From assembly GCA_910585825.1 (NCBI GenBank), contig CAJUEY010000002.1, positions 72,713-136,712 of the forward strand: 64,000 nt of DNA, in the 5' to 3' direction. The notes under the pieces are model-generated. The model saw only the letters and a program-made list of their open reading frames with translations. It did not search any database and was not told the origin of the DNA. Made by a program: the position numbers and the translations under genes. Source of the DNA: an uncultured Lachnospiraceae bacterium. GTDB lineage: Bacteria > Bacillota > Clostridia > Lachnospirales > Lachnospiraceae. This document shows, one piece after another, positions 8,501 through 16,669 of this stretch. Each line of letters begins with the position of its first letter. The first letter of the stretch is position 1.

Positions 8501-10598
8501 TGTAAATGACAACGGGGGTTTTGCCGCCAGCAGACATCATATTCGCGGAGTCCCATGCAGTGACCAGATGAAGGGTTGGAGAAGTTTTATCCTGATTCCA
8601 TTGGCTGCGGTATAAATAATAACTGTCTTTTGGGAAACCGGTAGTTTCCACGATTCCGAAATAACTGCTGTTCGGCACACAGCCGCGTCCGTAATCGCCG
8701 GATGTAGTGCCGTTCCATGGAGTGGGTTCCCCAATGTAGTCAAAACCGGTCCATACAAACTGGCCTGCCACATAGTCAAATCGTATCGTATCCCACATGG
8801 AAGCCTGGGCCGTTTTACCCCAGCTGACGGCAGAGGTGTCGTAAGAGGTCAGATGATAGCCGTATTGGGAAGCGTAGGTGCTTGCATTGGAATGGCCGTG
8901 CAGATCTGTTTTGTACATGCTGCGGCTGTTTATGGCGGAAGCCGTTTCCGAAGCGATAATGCAGCCAAATATATTATGGAGTGTGGATAAATCATTTGCA
9001 GAGGCATAATTATATCCGGGGATGCCGACCTGATCCACTGCCCTAGATACCTGATACATTTCTCCGCTTGTGGTTCTTTCATTGCTGCCGTTGGTGATCG
9101 TATGGGAAGTGTCGATCTCCTGCGTCCAGGAAATCAGTGTGTTGACGGTTGTTGAAAAGGCAGTGCCGCCCGCCGCATCCTGCTGGACCTCATTGCCCAG
9201 TGACCACATAATCAAAGAAGGCTCATTGCGGTCCCGTTTGACCGTGGATCTCAATGTAAATTTAGCCCAGGGCATAGAACTGCTGCCGCCTAAGATCTGA
9301 TTATCCTGTGTGATATTTGTGTAAAAATAGCGGCCGAAGTCATTACTGTTGCTGTTTTTGGAGCGGTCCCAGCCGTCAAAAAATTCTTCAATGACTAACA
9401 GGCCAAGCTGATTGCAGATTTCGAGAAACTGTTTGTCGCCCGGGTTATGGGTAATGCGGATTGCATTGGTTCCCATTTCTTTCATAATGGAAAGCTGACG
9501 GTACATGGCGTCATAATATGCCGCAGAACCCAATGCGCCCTGATCGTGATGCATACAGACTCCGTTTAACTTGATATTTTTGCCGTTTAAAGAAAATCCG
9601 TTTGTGTCATCAAATTCATACCAACGGAATCCAAAATCGGTGTCATATGTGTCGACGACCGTATTGTCGATCAAAACCTCAGTGCGGACAAAGTAAGTGT
9701 TTTCCGGTGTGTCTATGGACCATAAGTCCGGATTATTGACGGTAAGGCTGCTTTCTGCGGATACAGTTTGACCGGCAGGAACAGTGATGTTTGTGGAAAC
9801 AGGAGAGGACGCAGCTGTTTCGTCTGCCTGATAAACCGTGTTTCGCACTGTAACAGACGCGCCGGCAGCAGTGTCATTGACGATATCTGCTTTTATCGTT
9901 ACATTACCGCTGCTTGGATAGGTTGTTTTCAGATTCGGCGTTGTAATTGCAGTGCCGTCAACATCCACATGCACAGGATCAGTGACAATCAAGGTAACGT
10001 CACGGTAAATGCCGCTTCCGGAATACCAGCGGCTGGTCGGAATATTGTTTACGGCTTTTACTGCAATTACATTTTCCGTTATATCGTCGCAGATAAGATA
10101 TTCGCTGATGTCAAAAGAAAAAGAAGTGTAACCGTAATGGTGTTCTCCCAGTTTTGTGCCGTTTACATAAACGTAAGCGTCACTGTAGACGCCGTCAAAA
10201 TTCAGTACAATGGATTTGTTCTGAAAGCTGTCCGGCAGGGAAAATTTTTTGCGGTACCATCCGGTTCCGCCCGGCAGAAAACCGCTTTCCGCTTCACCGT
10301 TGGAAGTGAAGTTCTGAAAAATACTGAAATCATGAGGCAGAGAGATATCTGTCCAGGAAGAATCCTCAAAGTTTACATTTTGAGCGGTGGAAGAGTCTCC
10401 AAGATAAAATTTCCAGCCTTCATTGAAGTTGGAAGAACGCTCTTCACTCACGGCGCTTTTTACCGGTATGGTTTCTTCGGCCGACCAGCTGATGGAATCT
10501 GTTTCAGCGGCCTGCATGCGTTCAGCCGGAAATGAGGGAACGCAAAGAGAAACTGTCAGCAGGACAGCCAGCAATTTGCTAAAGCTTTGTTTCATCAA
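5565..10598 (-). CDS. Secreted multidomain GH2 beta-galactosidase (paralog 1)
   Basis: 1677 aa. Approximate order: signal peptide 1-30; GH2 sugar-binding domain 50-215; Ig-like domain 225-325; TIM barrel 335-650 with acid/base Glu470 in MWSLGNE and nucleophile Glu551 in IIASETAS; Ig-like domains to about 1085, with Big_4-like repeats near 930-1085; discoidin-like region 1095-1275; cadherin-like domain 1285-1357; FIVAR-type helices 1360-1490; Pro/Asp linker 1493-1532 (two 30-bp DNA repeats at 6049-6108); lysine-rich LRR_5-like module 1535-1677. Known for GH2: removal of terminal beta-galactose. Host-glycan use is inferred. There is no LPXTG; the basic tail may hold the enzyme at the cell surface. 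RBS AGGAGG; the start has two adjacent ATGs. Confidence 0.9.
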   Translation of the reverse strand: MMKQSFSKLLAVLLTVSLCVPSFPAERMQAAETDSISWSAEETIPVKSAVSEERSSNFNEGWKFYLGDSSTAQNVNFEDSSWTDISLPHDFSIFQNFTSNGEAESGFLPGGTGWYRKKFSLPDSFQNKSIVLNFDGVYSDAYVYVNGTKLGEHHYGYTSFSFDISEYLICDDITENVIAVKAVNNIPTSRWYSGSGIYRDVTLIVTDPVHVDVDGTAITTPNLKTTYPSSGNVTIKADIVNDTAAGASVTVRNTVYQADETAASSPVSTNITVPAGQTVSAESSLTVNNPDLWSIDTPENTYFVRTEVLIDNTVVDTYDTDFGFRWYEFDDTNGFSLNGKNIKLNGVCMHHDQGALGSAAYYDAMYRQLSIMKEMGTNAIRITHNPGDKQFLEICNQLGLLVIEEFFDGWDRSKNSNSNDFGRYFYTNITQDNQILGGSSSMPWAKFTLRSTVKRDRNEPSLIMWSLGNEVQQDAAGGTAFSTTVNTLISWTQEIDTSHTITNGSNERTTSGEMYQVSRAVDQVGIPGYNYASANDLSTLHNIFGCIIASETASAINSRSMYKTDLHGHSNASTYASQYGYHLTSYDTSAVSWGKTAQASMWDTIRFDYVAGQFVWTGFDYIGEPTPWNGTTSGDYGRGCVPNSSYFGIVETTGFPKDSYYLYRSQWNQDKTSPTLHLVTAWDSANMMSAGGKTPVVIYSNAPKVELYRTVGNTTTKLATATRTVNTTNAGHKYYTYSTATENSSLCTAVNGTDAASQYSKFMVSFSNGTIFAKAYDGNTEITEQCIGTKSITTPGSVSKLSASSDKSEIYADGSSLSYITVDVTDADGNLKTTADNTIRFSLTGNGEILGVDNGDQATRDKYQQSSVLFGSTSASIKAYGGKALVIVRSTKESGSFTVTAESSGLTSSSVTVKTKTVTDASSNQLESYTLKRHCYVPVGTPDITEALPKTISAVYTDGTKKTFDASWNSYDTGKLSQKGDFTITGSFTDQDTEHHLSINVHVYNEIAGVQGFSLCTAPNVMPTLPTSSMTYDIDGDTFIEFPVSWHTNDITQASFSEIGSIVPITGVVTALGREYPTKATIRVATPNVTYTNVAIEGERDHLTDNGVENGSTTTGTGDKTYNDTLTAITDGVLIDNGSSTSRWSDWNNKNVDKAQDNIQIAMDWATAITTDKINLYFFKSDNDNDKASSVLPSKVTIEYAYGCQYNEKTKMLEAEWIPVSYSEPTDIEGYTTGVTIGKSYQLEKLINPQAIRFTFGHEANKFIGLNEIEVLKPDYTYTQNTSASLDGLTIGEETISFEPQKTDYHVSASPINISEITFQNPENAAITLIQKSHTEVKIITVSEDGKDSKTYTLTVNPKLALQEKLNDYKNEVNESELKEDFGNLESYTKLQDLINEINNSMTGSPDQAQIQDNLEKLETAYHEFYADALDKKLEDYKDLDETDYTPESYKPFQNQITAIKNMNTATMTGNELKNCLNSLKAAYAALTNAEKPPVNPNPPVVTPPGPDTPVITPPGPDPDNKDDDPDPNPSDVLTLNDKITIDSVEYQVIDTKANTVAAVKLTNKKASKITIPDTVSIKKISCRVVKINDKVFQSATKLKTVKLGKYVAAIGKNAFAKCKKLKTITFQETNVTIGKGAFKKAKSGITVKGTKKLKGKKKSAFKKKLTKAGMKNPKLK

Positions 10599-10651
10599 TT
10601 TTTTAACCTCCTATAAATCATTTTCATTAGATTGAACAAAAATTCATATTA

Positions 10652-10683
10652 ATTATAGCATGTTTTTGGTAAAATGGCTATAT
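10652..10683 (-). promoter_or_regulatory. Promoter of GH2 paralog 1, shared block with paralog 2
   Basis: On the minus strand, TATAAT (10657-10652) is preceded by an extended -10 TG and a TATAGCCATTTTAC block. Nearly the same block, TATGGCTATTTTAC then TAGAAT, lies upstream of the second galactosidase. The leader to the ATG is about 50 nt. The conserved block between paralogs argues for a shared activator or repressor site. Confidence 0.6.
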
Positions 10684-10812
10684 GTGGGGAAAATTTAATA
10701 TCGTAAACTTGGTATCAGAATAATGGGCGATTTTAAGTAATAAGTCCTGATTATGCTACACTGACTATAACTTAAAAAATATGGTTATGGATTACAGACT
10801 GGAGGTGAAAAT

Positions 10813-10851
10813 ATGCCAAATGGTGCAGAAATTGACGAACTGAAAGAATAA
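10813..10851 (+). other. 12-codon ORF with a strong ribosome site in the 10599-10930 spacer
   Basis: The 332-bp spacer between the two galactosidases holds the promoter of paralog 1, the terminator of paralog 2 and one tiny plus-strand ORF, MPNGAEIDELKE. It has GGAGGTGAAAAT immediately before its ATG and sits right beside the terminator stem. It may be a micro-peptide, the remnant of a deleted gene's start, or chance. No homology can be judged at this length. Confidence 0.25.
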
Positions 10852-10889
10852 AAACAACCGGCTGACCATTTATTTGGTCAGCCGGTTGT
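10848..10889 (-). terminator. Intrinsic terminator of GH2 paralog 2
   Basis: Read on the minus strand, ACAACCGGCTGACC and GGTCAGCCGGTTGT form a perfect 14-bp stem with an 8-nt loop, followed by TTTTTATTC. The plus strand has no T-run, so it acts for the minus-strand gene starting at 15586. Confidence 0.85.
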
Positions 10890-10930
10890 GCCGTTGCGCG
10901 CCTTGCGGCAAAAGTTTCTGATATATCAGA

Positions 10931-13900
10931 TCAGCGCAGTTTTGGATTTTTCAAACCTGCTTTCGTCAGTTTTTTCTTAAACGCGGTTAATTTCTTGCCC
11001 TTCAACTTCTTCGTGCCTTTCACCGTAATGCCGGATTTTGCTTTCTTAAATGCGCCTTTTCCAATCGTTACGGCAGTTTCCTGGAACGTGACGGTTTTCA
11101 GTTTTTTACAATTGGCAAATGCAGCTTTGCCGATATTAGTTACATATTTTCCTAATTTGACGGTTTTCAATTTTGTTGCACCCTTGAAAACATTTGCATT
11201 AATTTGCACTACGTTGCAGGATACATTTTTGATGGTCACAGTATTCTGAATTGTGATCTTGGTCGCTTTTTTGTTTGTCAGCCTTACTGCGGCAACTGTT
11301 TTCTTCGCCGGATCCAATACCTGATATTCTACGTTGCTGACAGTGATTTTGTCAGAAACAGTCAGGTCGTTTTTGTTATTATTGCCCGATATAGTCTTCA
11401 GATTGTTTTTCAGAGTATCTAATTGTTTTAATTTTGCCTGAAGCTCAGATTCTGACAGCTGTCCCATCTGGCTCTCAATCTGTGCAATCAGAGATTTTAA
11501 CGCATTATAGCTTTCTGCTGTATAAAGGGAGCTGTCAAGTCCTTTATATTCCTCTAATTTGGCCTGCAGCTTGTCAGCGCTTTCTACTGTAGGAACATCT
11601 GTAAGTTTTAAAGTATATGTTTTGCTATCGCTGCCGTCTTCCGAAAGGGCATATACTTTTATGACAGACGGATCATCCTGCGTGATAAATGTAAGAGCGG
11701 CATTATTGGTGTTCTTGAAATTAATCTGGCTGGCAAATCCCGCGTATACCGTCTGCTCCCTGCCTTCTTCTAATGGGATTTCATTTGCTCCATCCATGAT
11801 AGAGAGTGCGGCAGAAGTTTTCGGATAGTAGGAATAAGTAGTTCCAATGACCTCTACTTCATTTAAGCCGATAAAGGAATTAGCCGGCTGTGTAAAGGTA
11901 ATACATAGCGCCTGAGGATTAATGCTTTTTTCTAATTTGTAGCTTTTGCCTGTTGTATTTGTTGTATTGCTGAAATCTTCAACGTCTGTAGGGTCGGAAT
12001 ATTTAATTTCTTCCCATTCGTTGGAATCAAGCCAACGTGTGTCTTCGTTGTAGTTAGAGTTTAAAGCATACTCAAATTTTACATTTGTAGGAAAGGCGGA
12101 TGTTTCAGTGTCTTCCTTATAGAAAAACAGATTAATCTGATCAATCAGAGTAGCTGTTGCCCAGTCCATAGCAATGGAAATGTCATCCCGCTCTTCCTGC
12201 GGAAGAGTTTTTGACCAGGTAGTCCACCGTTCGCTGCTTTCATCTTGTGTAGCGGAACGTTTGCCGTTCGTAATAGAATTCAGAGAATCCCCGTAAGTAC
12301 CGTTTTCAACCAGATGATCCCGCATCAAAGCAACGTTGGACTGCTGTGGATCTTCGCCCTCTGCGACACGTATGTTTACTGTGGTTGCATATGTTTGGTT
12401 TAAAACAGCAACCGTTCCGGGAACGGATACGATATCGCCGCTGTTTGAAAGAGAAGCTCTTGTCAGCTTACTGGTATCCCAGGTGATCGGAAATTCTGCA
12501 AAATCACTTCCGTCTGTATAGTAAACCATAGCAGAGGCCGGAAGGGAAGGGATTACAGTCGGCTGTGTATAAAGTGAAAAGCCCTGAACACCTCCGATTG
12601 GATCGTATACGTGAGCGGTAACAGAGACTGTAAAACTCTGGTCATTGTAGCTGAAAGATCCGGTGATCTGCAGAGTTCCTTTCTGTGATAATTTTGATGC
12701 GTCATAAGGATTCCAGGTAACCGGAATGTCTATGGTGGAGTTGTTGGTTAAACCTGCCTTTATTGTTTGCGGCAAGTCAATGCCTGCAGAACCTGTGGGA
12801 ACATAGCAGTGCCTTGACAGGTTATAGTATGTAAGCTGCGGCGAGCCGGAGCTTTCTGCTGTTGTTGTTACTGTGACAGAAGAGCTTTCCAGACCTTCGG
12901 ATTCTGCTGTTAAAGTAAAGTTTCCGGCCTGTTTTGTAGAACGTACAATAACCAAAGCTTTTCCGGAAAATGCATTGATGTTTGCGGAGGTGCTGCTTGT
13001 CAATACAGATGTCTGCTGATATTTTTTTACAGTTGCCTGATCGCCGTTGTCTACGCCTACGATCTCTCCGTTGCCGGTCAGTGTGAAATTGATTTTGTTG
13101 GCAGCGGTTGTTTTGAAATTGCCGTCTGCATCTGTTACATCAACTGTAATATAGGAAAGACTGCTGCCGTCGGCAGTGATGGTGTCTTTGTCCTGATCTG
13201 TATATGCAGATAATTTTGCGGCTTTGCCGGGGGTGGTTATAGAAGTATTGCCGGTGCAGCTTTCTGTAATTTCCTTTCCGTTTTCATCAAATGCCTTTGC
13301 TGATATTGTTCCGGATTCAAACGCCACATTAAATACAGAATATAAAGAGGTGGAGCCAGAACCGGAGCTTGTAGTACAAATGTCAGAATTGTTGCTTTCC
13401 GTTGTATATTCGTAATGTACATGACCTGCAGCGGTTGTTGTGCCGGAAAGAGCCTTACGGGTAGCTGTACCGATTTTTTCATCGTCGCGGTATAGTTCTA
13501 CTTTTGCTGCATTGGAATAGATCCATACAGGGGTTTTTCCATTATTGTTAATCATATTGTCCGGGTCCCAGGCGGTTACCAGATGCAGGGTGTTTGATTT
13601 TTGATTCCACTGGCTGCGATAGAGATAGAAATTATCTTTCGGGAAACCGGTAGTTTCAACAATGCCGAAATAGCTGCTGTTGGGTATTGCGCCGCGGCCT
13701 TGGTCGCCTCTTCCGGTGCCGTTCCATGGAGTAGGCTCTCCAATGTAGTCAAAACCGGTCCAAACGCATTCTCCGGCAATCCAGTCGTTGGTTAAAGTAG
13801 GATACATGGAATCATGTACGGTTTTTCCCCATCCTACAGCAGAGGTATCGTAAGAGGTCAGGTGGTATTTGCCGTCGGCATTTGCCTGGCTCCCCTGTGT

Positions 13901-15586
13901 GGTATAGATTCCGCGGCTGTTATTTGGAGAAACTGTTTCGCTCCAGAGCATAACCGGATATCTGCTGTGCAAAGACTGCATTTCGTTAAGATTGCCGTAA
14001 TTGTATCCGGGAACGCCGCCGTCTTCGTATATTTTCTGATTTACAGGGGCGACGATATCAGACAAGTCTCTTCTGTTTGAGCCGGAAGTCGGTAAGTGTG
14101 CAGTATCTACATCTTTGATCCACTGAATTAATTTGTCAGCAGTAGCAGCCCAGGTATAGTTGTTTCCGGCGCCTTCTGAAATTTCATTTCCCAAAGACCA
14201 CAGAATAATAGAAACATCGTTTCTGTCGCGTTTTACCATGGATTTTATAGCAAATTCCGCCCAGGTCATAGAAGCATTTCCGCCGATGATTTGATTGGAA
14301 TCTGTGAGGTTTTGATCAAAATACTGGGAGAAGTCATAGGAGTTGCCGTTTTTGGGGATTCCCCATCCGTCAAAGGCTTCTTCAATGACCAAAAGACCCA
14401 GTTCGTTGCAGATATCTACCAATACTTCCGCAGCGGGATTATGGGTGACGCGGATGGTATTTACGCCCATGTCCTTCATGATCGTCATTTGGCGGTAAAT
14501 TGCGTCATGGTAGGCAGCAGAGCCGAGAGCTCCCTGGTCGTGGTGCATGCAGACGCCGTTGATTTTTACATAATCTCCGTTTAACTTAAAGCCTTCATCG
14601 TCTACAAATTCATACCATTTAAAACCGAACTCGGTATTGTAGGTGTCGATGACATCGGAACCATTGAGGATCTCTGTCTTTACATAATACAGGTTTGGTG
14701 TATCCAGAGACCAGAGTTTCGGGCTGGATACAGAAATTTCAGATTTTACAGACGCTGTTCCATCCGAAGGCACAGATAGTTGCTGAGTGTCAGAACCTAC
14801 GGATTCAGAACTGCCTTTTTCGTAAATGGTATTGCGGACAGTTACAGCTGCAGAGGCGTTGCTGTCGTTTTGCACATCTACTGCTATGTTCACAGTAGCG
14901 GAAGAACCATTGTTCTCTGCAAGATCCGGAGTGGTTACGTAAGTGCCGTTTTTGGCAACATGAACCGGCTCCGTAATAACTAAGGTAACGTCTCGGTAAA
15001 TACCGCTTCCGGAGTACCAGCGGCTGCTGGGGATCTGATTTTCTACTTTTACGGCAATCAGGTTTTCGGAAGAGCCGTCGCAGATCAGTTTTTCAGTGAT
15101 GTCAAATGCAAAAGATGTATAGCCGTAATGGTGTTCTCCAATGAGTTCGCCATTGACATAAACGTATGCGTCTTTGTAGGCACCGTCAAAGTTTAAAACA
15201 ATAGATTTTCCGTCCAGATTTTCCGGCATACTGAAGGATTTGCGGTACCATCCGGTTCCGCCGGGCAAAAAGCCGCTTTCTGCTTCGCCGTTTGGAGTAA
15301 AATCCTGGAAAATGCTGAAATCATGGGGCAGACTGATGTTGCTCCATTCTGAATCATTAAAATCCTTCTGGAATGCAGTTGAGGAATCACCAAGGTTAAA
15401 TTTCCAACCGCTGTTGAAATTAACGGTTCGCTCTGTTGTATCAATGACACTGACTGGAACAGTTTCTTCCTCTACCCAGAAAACGCTGTCTGTATTTGCA
15501 GCGTTTGTGATTGTTGCTGGAAATGCTGGGATGCACAAAGCAGCTGCGAGAGTAGCTGCCAGCAATTTTCTGAAACGTCGTTTCAT
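10931..15586 (-). CDS. Secreted multidomain GH2 beta-galactosidase (paralog 2)
   Basis: 1551 aa, collinear with the neighbouring paralog. Signal peptide 1-31; GH2 N-terminal domain; catalytic barrel with acid/base Glu468 in LWSLGNE and nucleophile Glu550 in MLWSETVS; Ig-like and Big_4-like repeats; discoidin-like region; cadherin-like domain; one FIVAR-type segment; lysine-rich LRR_5-like C-terminus ending KAGLKNPKLR. Unlike paralog 1 it lacks the Pro-rich linker and has fewer FIVAR helices. ATG 15586 follows AGGAGG and is preferred to an upstream in-frame start at 15622. Family knowledge gives beta-galactosidase activity; linkage specificity is unknown. Probably a tandem duplication, with divergence in the accessory domains suggesting different ligands. 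Confidence 0.9.
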   Translation of the reverse strand: MKRRFRKLLAATLAAALCIPAFPATITNAANTDSVFWVEEETVPVSVIDTTERTVNFNSGWKFNLGDSSTAFQKDFNDSEWSNISLPHDFSIFQDFTPNGEAESGFLPGGTGWYRKSFSMPENLDGKSIVLNFDGAYKDAYVYVNGELIGEHHYGYTSFAFDITEKLICDGSSENLIAVKVENQIPSSRWYSGSGIYRDVTLVITEPVHVAKNGTYVTTPDLAENNGSSATVNIAVDVQNDSNASAAVTVRNTIYEKGSSESVGSDTQQLSVPSDGTASVKSEISVSSPKLWSLDTPNLYYVKTEILNGSDVIDTYNTEFGFKWYEFVDDEGFKLNGDYVKINGVCMHHDQGALGSAAYHDAIYRQMTIMKDMGVNTIRVTHNPAAEVLVDICNELGLLVIEEAFDGWGIPKNGNSYDFSQYFDQNLTDSNQIIGGNASMTWAEFAIKSMVKRDRNDVSIILWSLGNEISEGAGNNYTWAATADKLIQWIKDVDTAHLPTSGSNRRDLSDIVAPVNQKIYEDGGVPGYNYGNLNEMQSLHSRYPVMLWSETVSPNNSRGIYTTQGSQANADGKYHLTSYDTSAVGWGKTVHDSMYPTLTNDWIAGECVWTGFDYIGEPTPWNGTGRGDQGRGAIPNSSYFGIVETTGFPKDNFYLYRSQWNQKSNTLHLVTAWDPDNMINNNGKTPVWIYSNAAKVELYRDDEKIGTATRKALSGTTTAAGHVHYEYTTESNNSDICTTSSGSGSTSLYSVFNVAFESGTISAKAFDENGKEITESCTGNTSITTPGKAAKLSAYTDQDKDTITADGSSLSYITVDVTDADGNFKTTAANKINFTLTGNGEIVGVDNGDQATVKKYQQTSVLTSSTSANINAFSGKALVIVRSTKQAGNFTLTAESEGLESSSVTVTTTAESSGSPQLTYYNLSRHCYVPTGSAGIDLPQTIKAGLTNNSTIDIPVTWNPYDASKLSQKGTLQITGSFSYNDQSFTVSVTAHVYDPIGGVQGFSLYTQPTVIPSLPASAMVYYTDGSDFAEFPITWDTSKLTRASLSNSGDIVSVPGTVAVLNQTYATTVNIRVAEGEDPQQSNVALMRDHLVENGTYGDSLNSITNGKRSATQDESSERWTTWSKTLPQEERDDISIAMDWATATLIDQINLFFYKEDTETSAFPTNVKFEYALNSNYNEDTRWLDSNEWEEIKYSDPTDVEDFSNTTNTTGKSYKLEKSINPQALCITFTQPANSFIGLNEVEVIGTTYSYYPKTSAALSIMDGANEIPLEEGREQTVYAGFASQINFKNTNNAALTFITQDDPSVIKVYALSEDGSDSKTYTLKLTDVPTVESADKLQAKLEEYKGLDSSLYTAESYNALKSLIAQIESQMGQLSESELQAKLKQLDTLKNNLKTISGNNNKNDLTVSDKITVSNVEYQVLDPAKKTVAAVRLTNKKATKITIQNTVTIKNVSCNVVQINANVFKGATKLKTVKLGKYVTNIGKAAFANCKKLKTVTFQETAVTIGKGAFKKAKSGITVKGTKKLKGKKLTAFKKKLTKAGLKNPKLR

Positions 15587-15887
15587 AAATATCCTCCTAA
15601 TATTAATATTATTCAGCCGCATGCGGCTGCATGGTTAATATGGTTCTGTATGGGATACACAGATAATATCCTATTATCCTTCCATAATTGCTGCGTATTT
15701 TCTATTCGTTTCGCAGCGATTATTCTTTATTTATTCATACCTCCTTCTTACTGGCTGTCTTATGAAATATCATTCAGTTAATGCCCTTGGAATATGCATA
15801 TTTCGTTATGAACATTGCATGAAGGAATACACTCTGATATTTCCTGACCAGATCTTTTTTGTGTATAATTCCAAAAGCACTGTCTTT
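15587..15887 (-). promoter_or_regulatory. Long (about 300-nt) leader of GH2 paralog 2
   Basis: If the conserved -10 at 15888-15893 is used, the mRNA has about 295 nt before the ATG. This contains no long ORF, only a GAAGGAGG site leading to a three-codon ATG-AAT-AAA-TAA. A perfect 16-bp palindrome CAGCCGCATGCGGCTG (15614-15629) sits 28 bp before the start codon. It can form an 8-bp RNA hairpin in the leader or act as a dyad operator in DNA. No known riboswitch class was recognised. Confidence 0.4.
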
Positions 15888-15920
15888 ATTCTAACATTTT
15901 TTATGTAAAATAGCCATACT
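15888..15920 (-). promoter_or_regulatory. Promoter block of GH2 paralog 2
   Basis: The minus strand has TATGGCTATTTTAC, then AAAAAATGT, then TAGAAT (15893-15888). This aligns almost base for base with the block upstream of paralog 1 (TATAGCCATTTTAC ... TATAAT). Conservation outside the coding sequence marks it as functional in at least one copy. Confidence 0.55.
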
Positions 15921-15980
15921 AAAACGCGAATTTTTATCGTTATTAGTAACTTTTCAGATTTCAGTCTCGTAGTTTGTGGG

Positions 15981-16286
15981 ATATATAAGAAACAATGTTT
16001 TAGGAAACTTTTGGCGGTTGTATTATCGGCTGCAATGTGTCTGCCAATGTTGCAGACAGAAACAGTGAAAGCAGATATAAGACAGTAATCATTACCTTTT
16101 GTGATAGAACCAAGGGCGGAAAATTTACATTAGTTACCATTGGGGGAGAATATTGGCAGCTATGAGTCAGAAGGCAAAACTGTAACGAATCGTTACCGGA
16201 AATCAGTAAAAATCAGTAAAAATTCCACTGAGCATTTGCAACATATAGAATTTAATGTTACAATAAATTTCTACTCGCTAAAATGA
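15981..16286 (+). pseudogene. Decayed start of a third secreted protein
   Basis: In frame from 15981 the plus strand reads YKKQCFRKLLAVVLSAAM, then CLPMLQTETVKADIRQ, then a TAA stop (16086-16088), then SLPFVIEPRAENLH and another stop. A different frame continues GENIGSYESEGKTVTNR to a stop near 16286. The first part closely resembles the signal peptides of both neighbouring galactosidases (FRKLLAATLAAALCIPAF; FSKLLAVLLTVSLCVPSF). No ATG/GTG/TTG lies in frame, and GGGATATATAAGAAA looks like a lost ribosome site and start. I infer a truncated, frameshifted relic of a secreted protein, possibly another glycosidase. Confidence 0.5.
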
Positions 16287-16318
16287 TAAAATTTGAATAA
16301 AAACAGAAAGGAATGTTT

Positions 16319-16612
16319 ATGTTAAACAGCAGACAGAGAGCATATCTGATGAGTATGGCAAGCCACATTACGCCGATTTTTCAGATTGGAAAGGCCAGTT
16401 TGACGCCGGAAATTGTTACAGCAGTGGATTTGGCGCTGGAGAAAAGAGAATTGATCAAGATATCGGTATTGAAGAATTGTTTTGATGATCCCCGTGAAAT
16501 TGCAGATATGATGGCAGAGAGGACAAAATCGCAGGTAGTGCATGTGATTGGCAAAAAAATAATACTTTTCCGGCCTTCCAAAAAGAAACCGGTGATTGAA
16601 CTGCCCCGATAA
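16319..16612 (+). CDS. yhbY: YhbY-type CRM-domain RNA-binding protein
   Basis: 97 aa forming one CRM domain: an N-terminal MLNSRQRAYLMSM helix, then IFQIGKASLTPEI and the KRELIKISVL segment, ending with the VIGKKIILFRPS strand. Family members associate with the pre-50S ribosome. I chose ATG 16319 because AGAAAGGA lies six bases upstream; ATG 16313 is too close to that site. It starts a compact run with nadD, yqeK and rsfS, a common Firmicute ribosome/NAD cluster. Confidence 0.9.
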   Translation: MLNSRQRAYLMSMASHITPIFQIGKASLTPEIVTAVDLALEKRELIKISVLKNCFDDPREIADMMAERTKSQVVHVIGKKIILFRPSKKKPVIELPR

Positions 16613-16669
16613 GAATAAGTGCTTTGCAGGGACAAGGTTTTGCAATTTTCATAAAGGAGCAGTCAGGGC

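Noticed and set aside
9768..10535. 255-codon open frame opposite GH2 paralog 1
   Set aside because: Lies wholly antisense to a strongly supported gene, with no ribosome site and a Cys/Arg-rich, domain-free translation.
15587..15887. Known riboswitch in the GH2 paralog 2 leader
   Set aside because: No motif of a familiar class (T-box, SAM, purine, cobalamin, glycine and so on) could be recognised; kept only as an unexplained leader.
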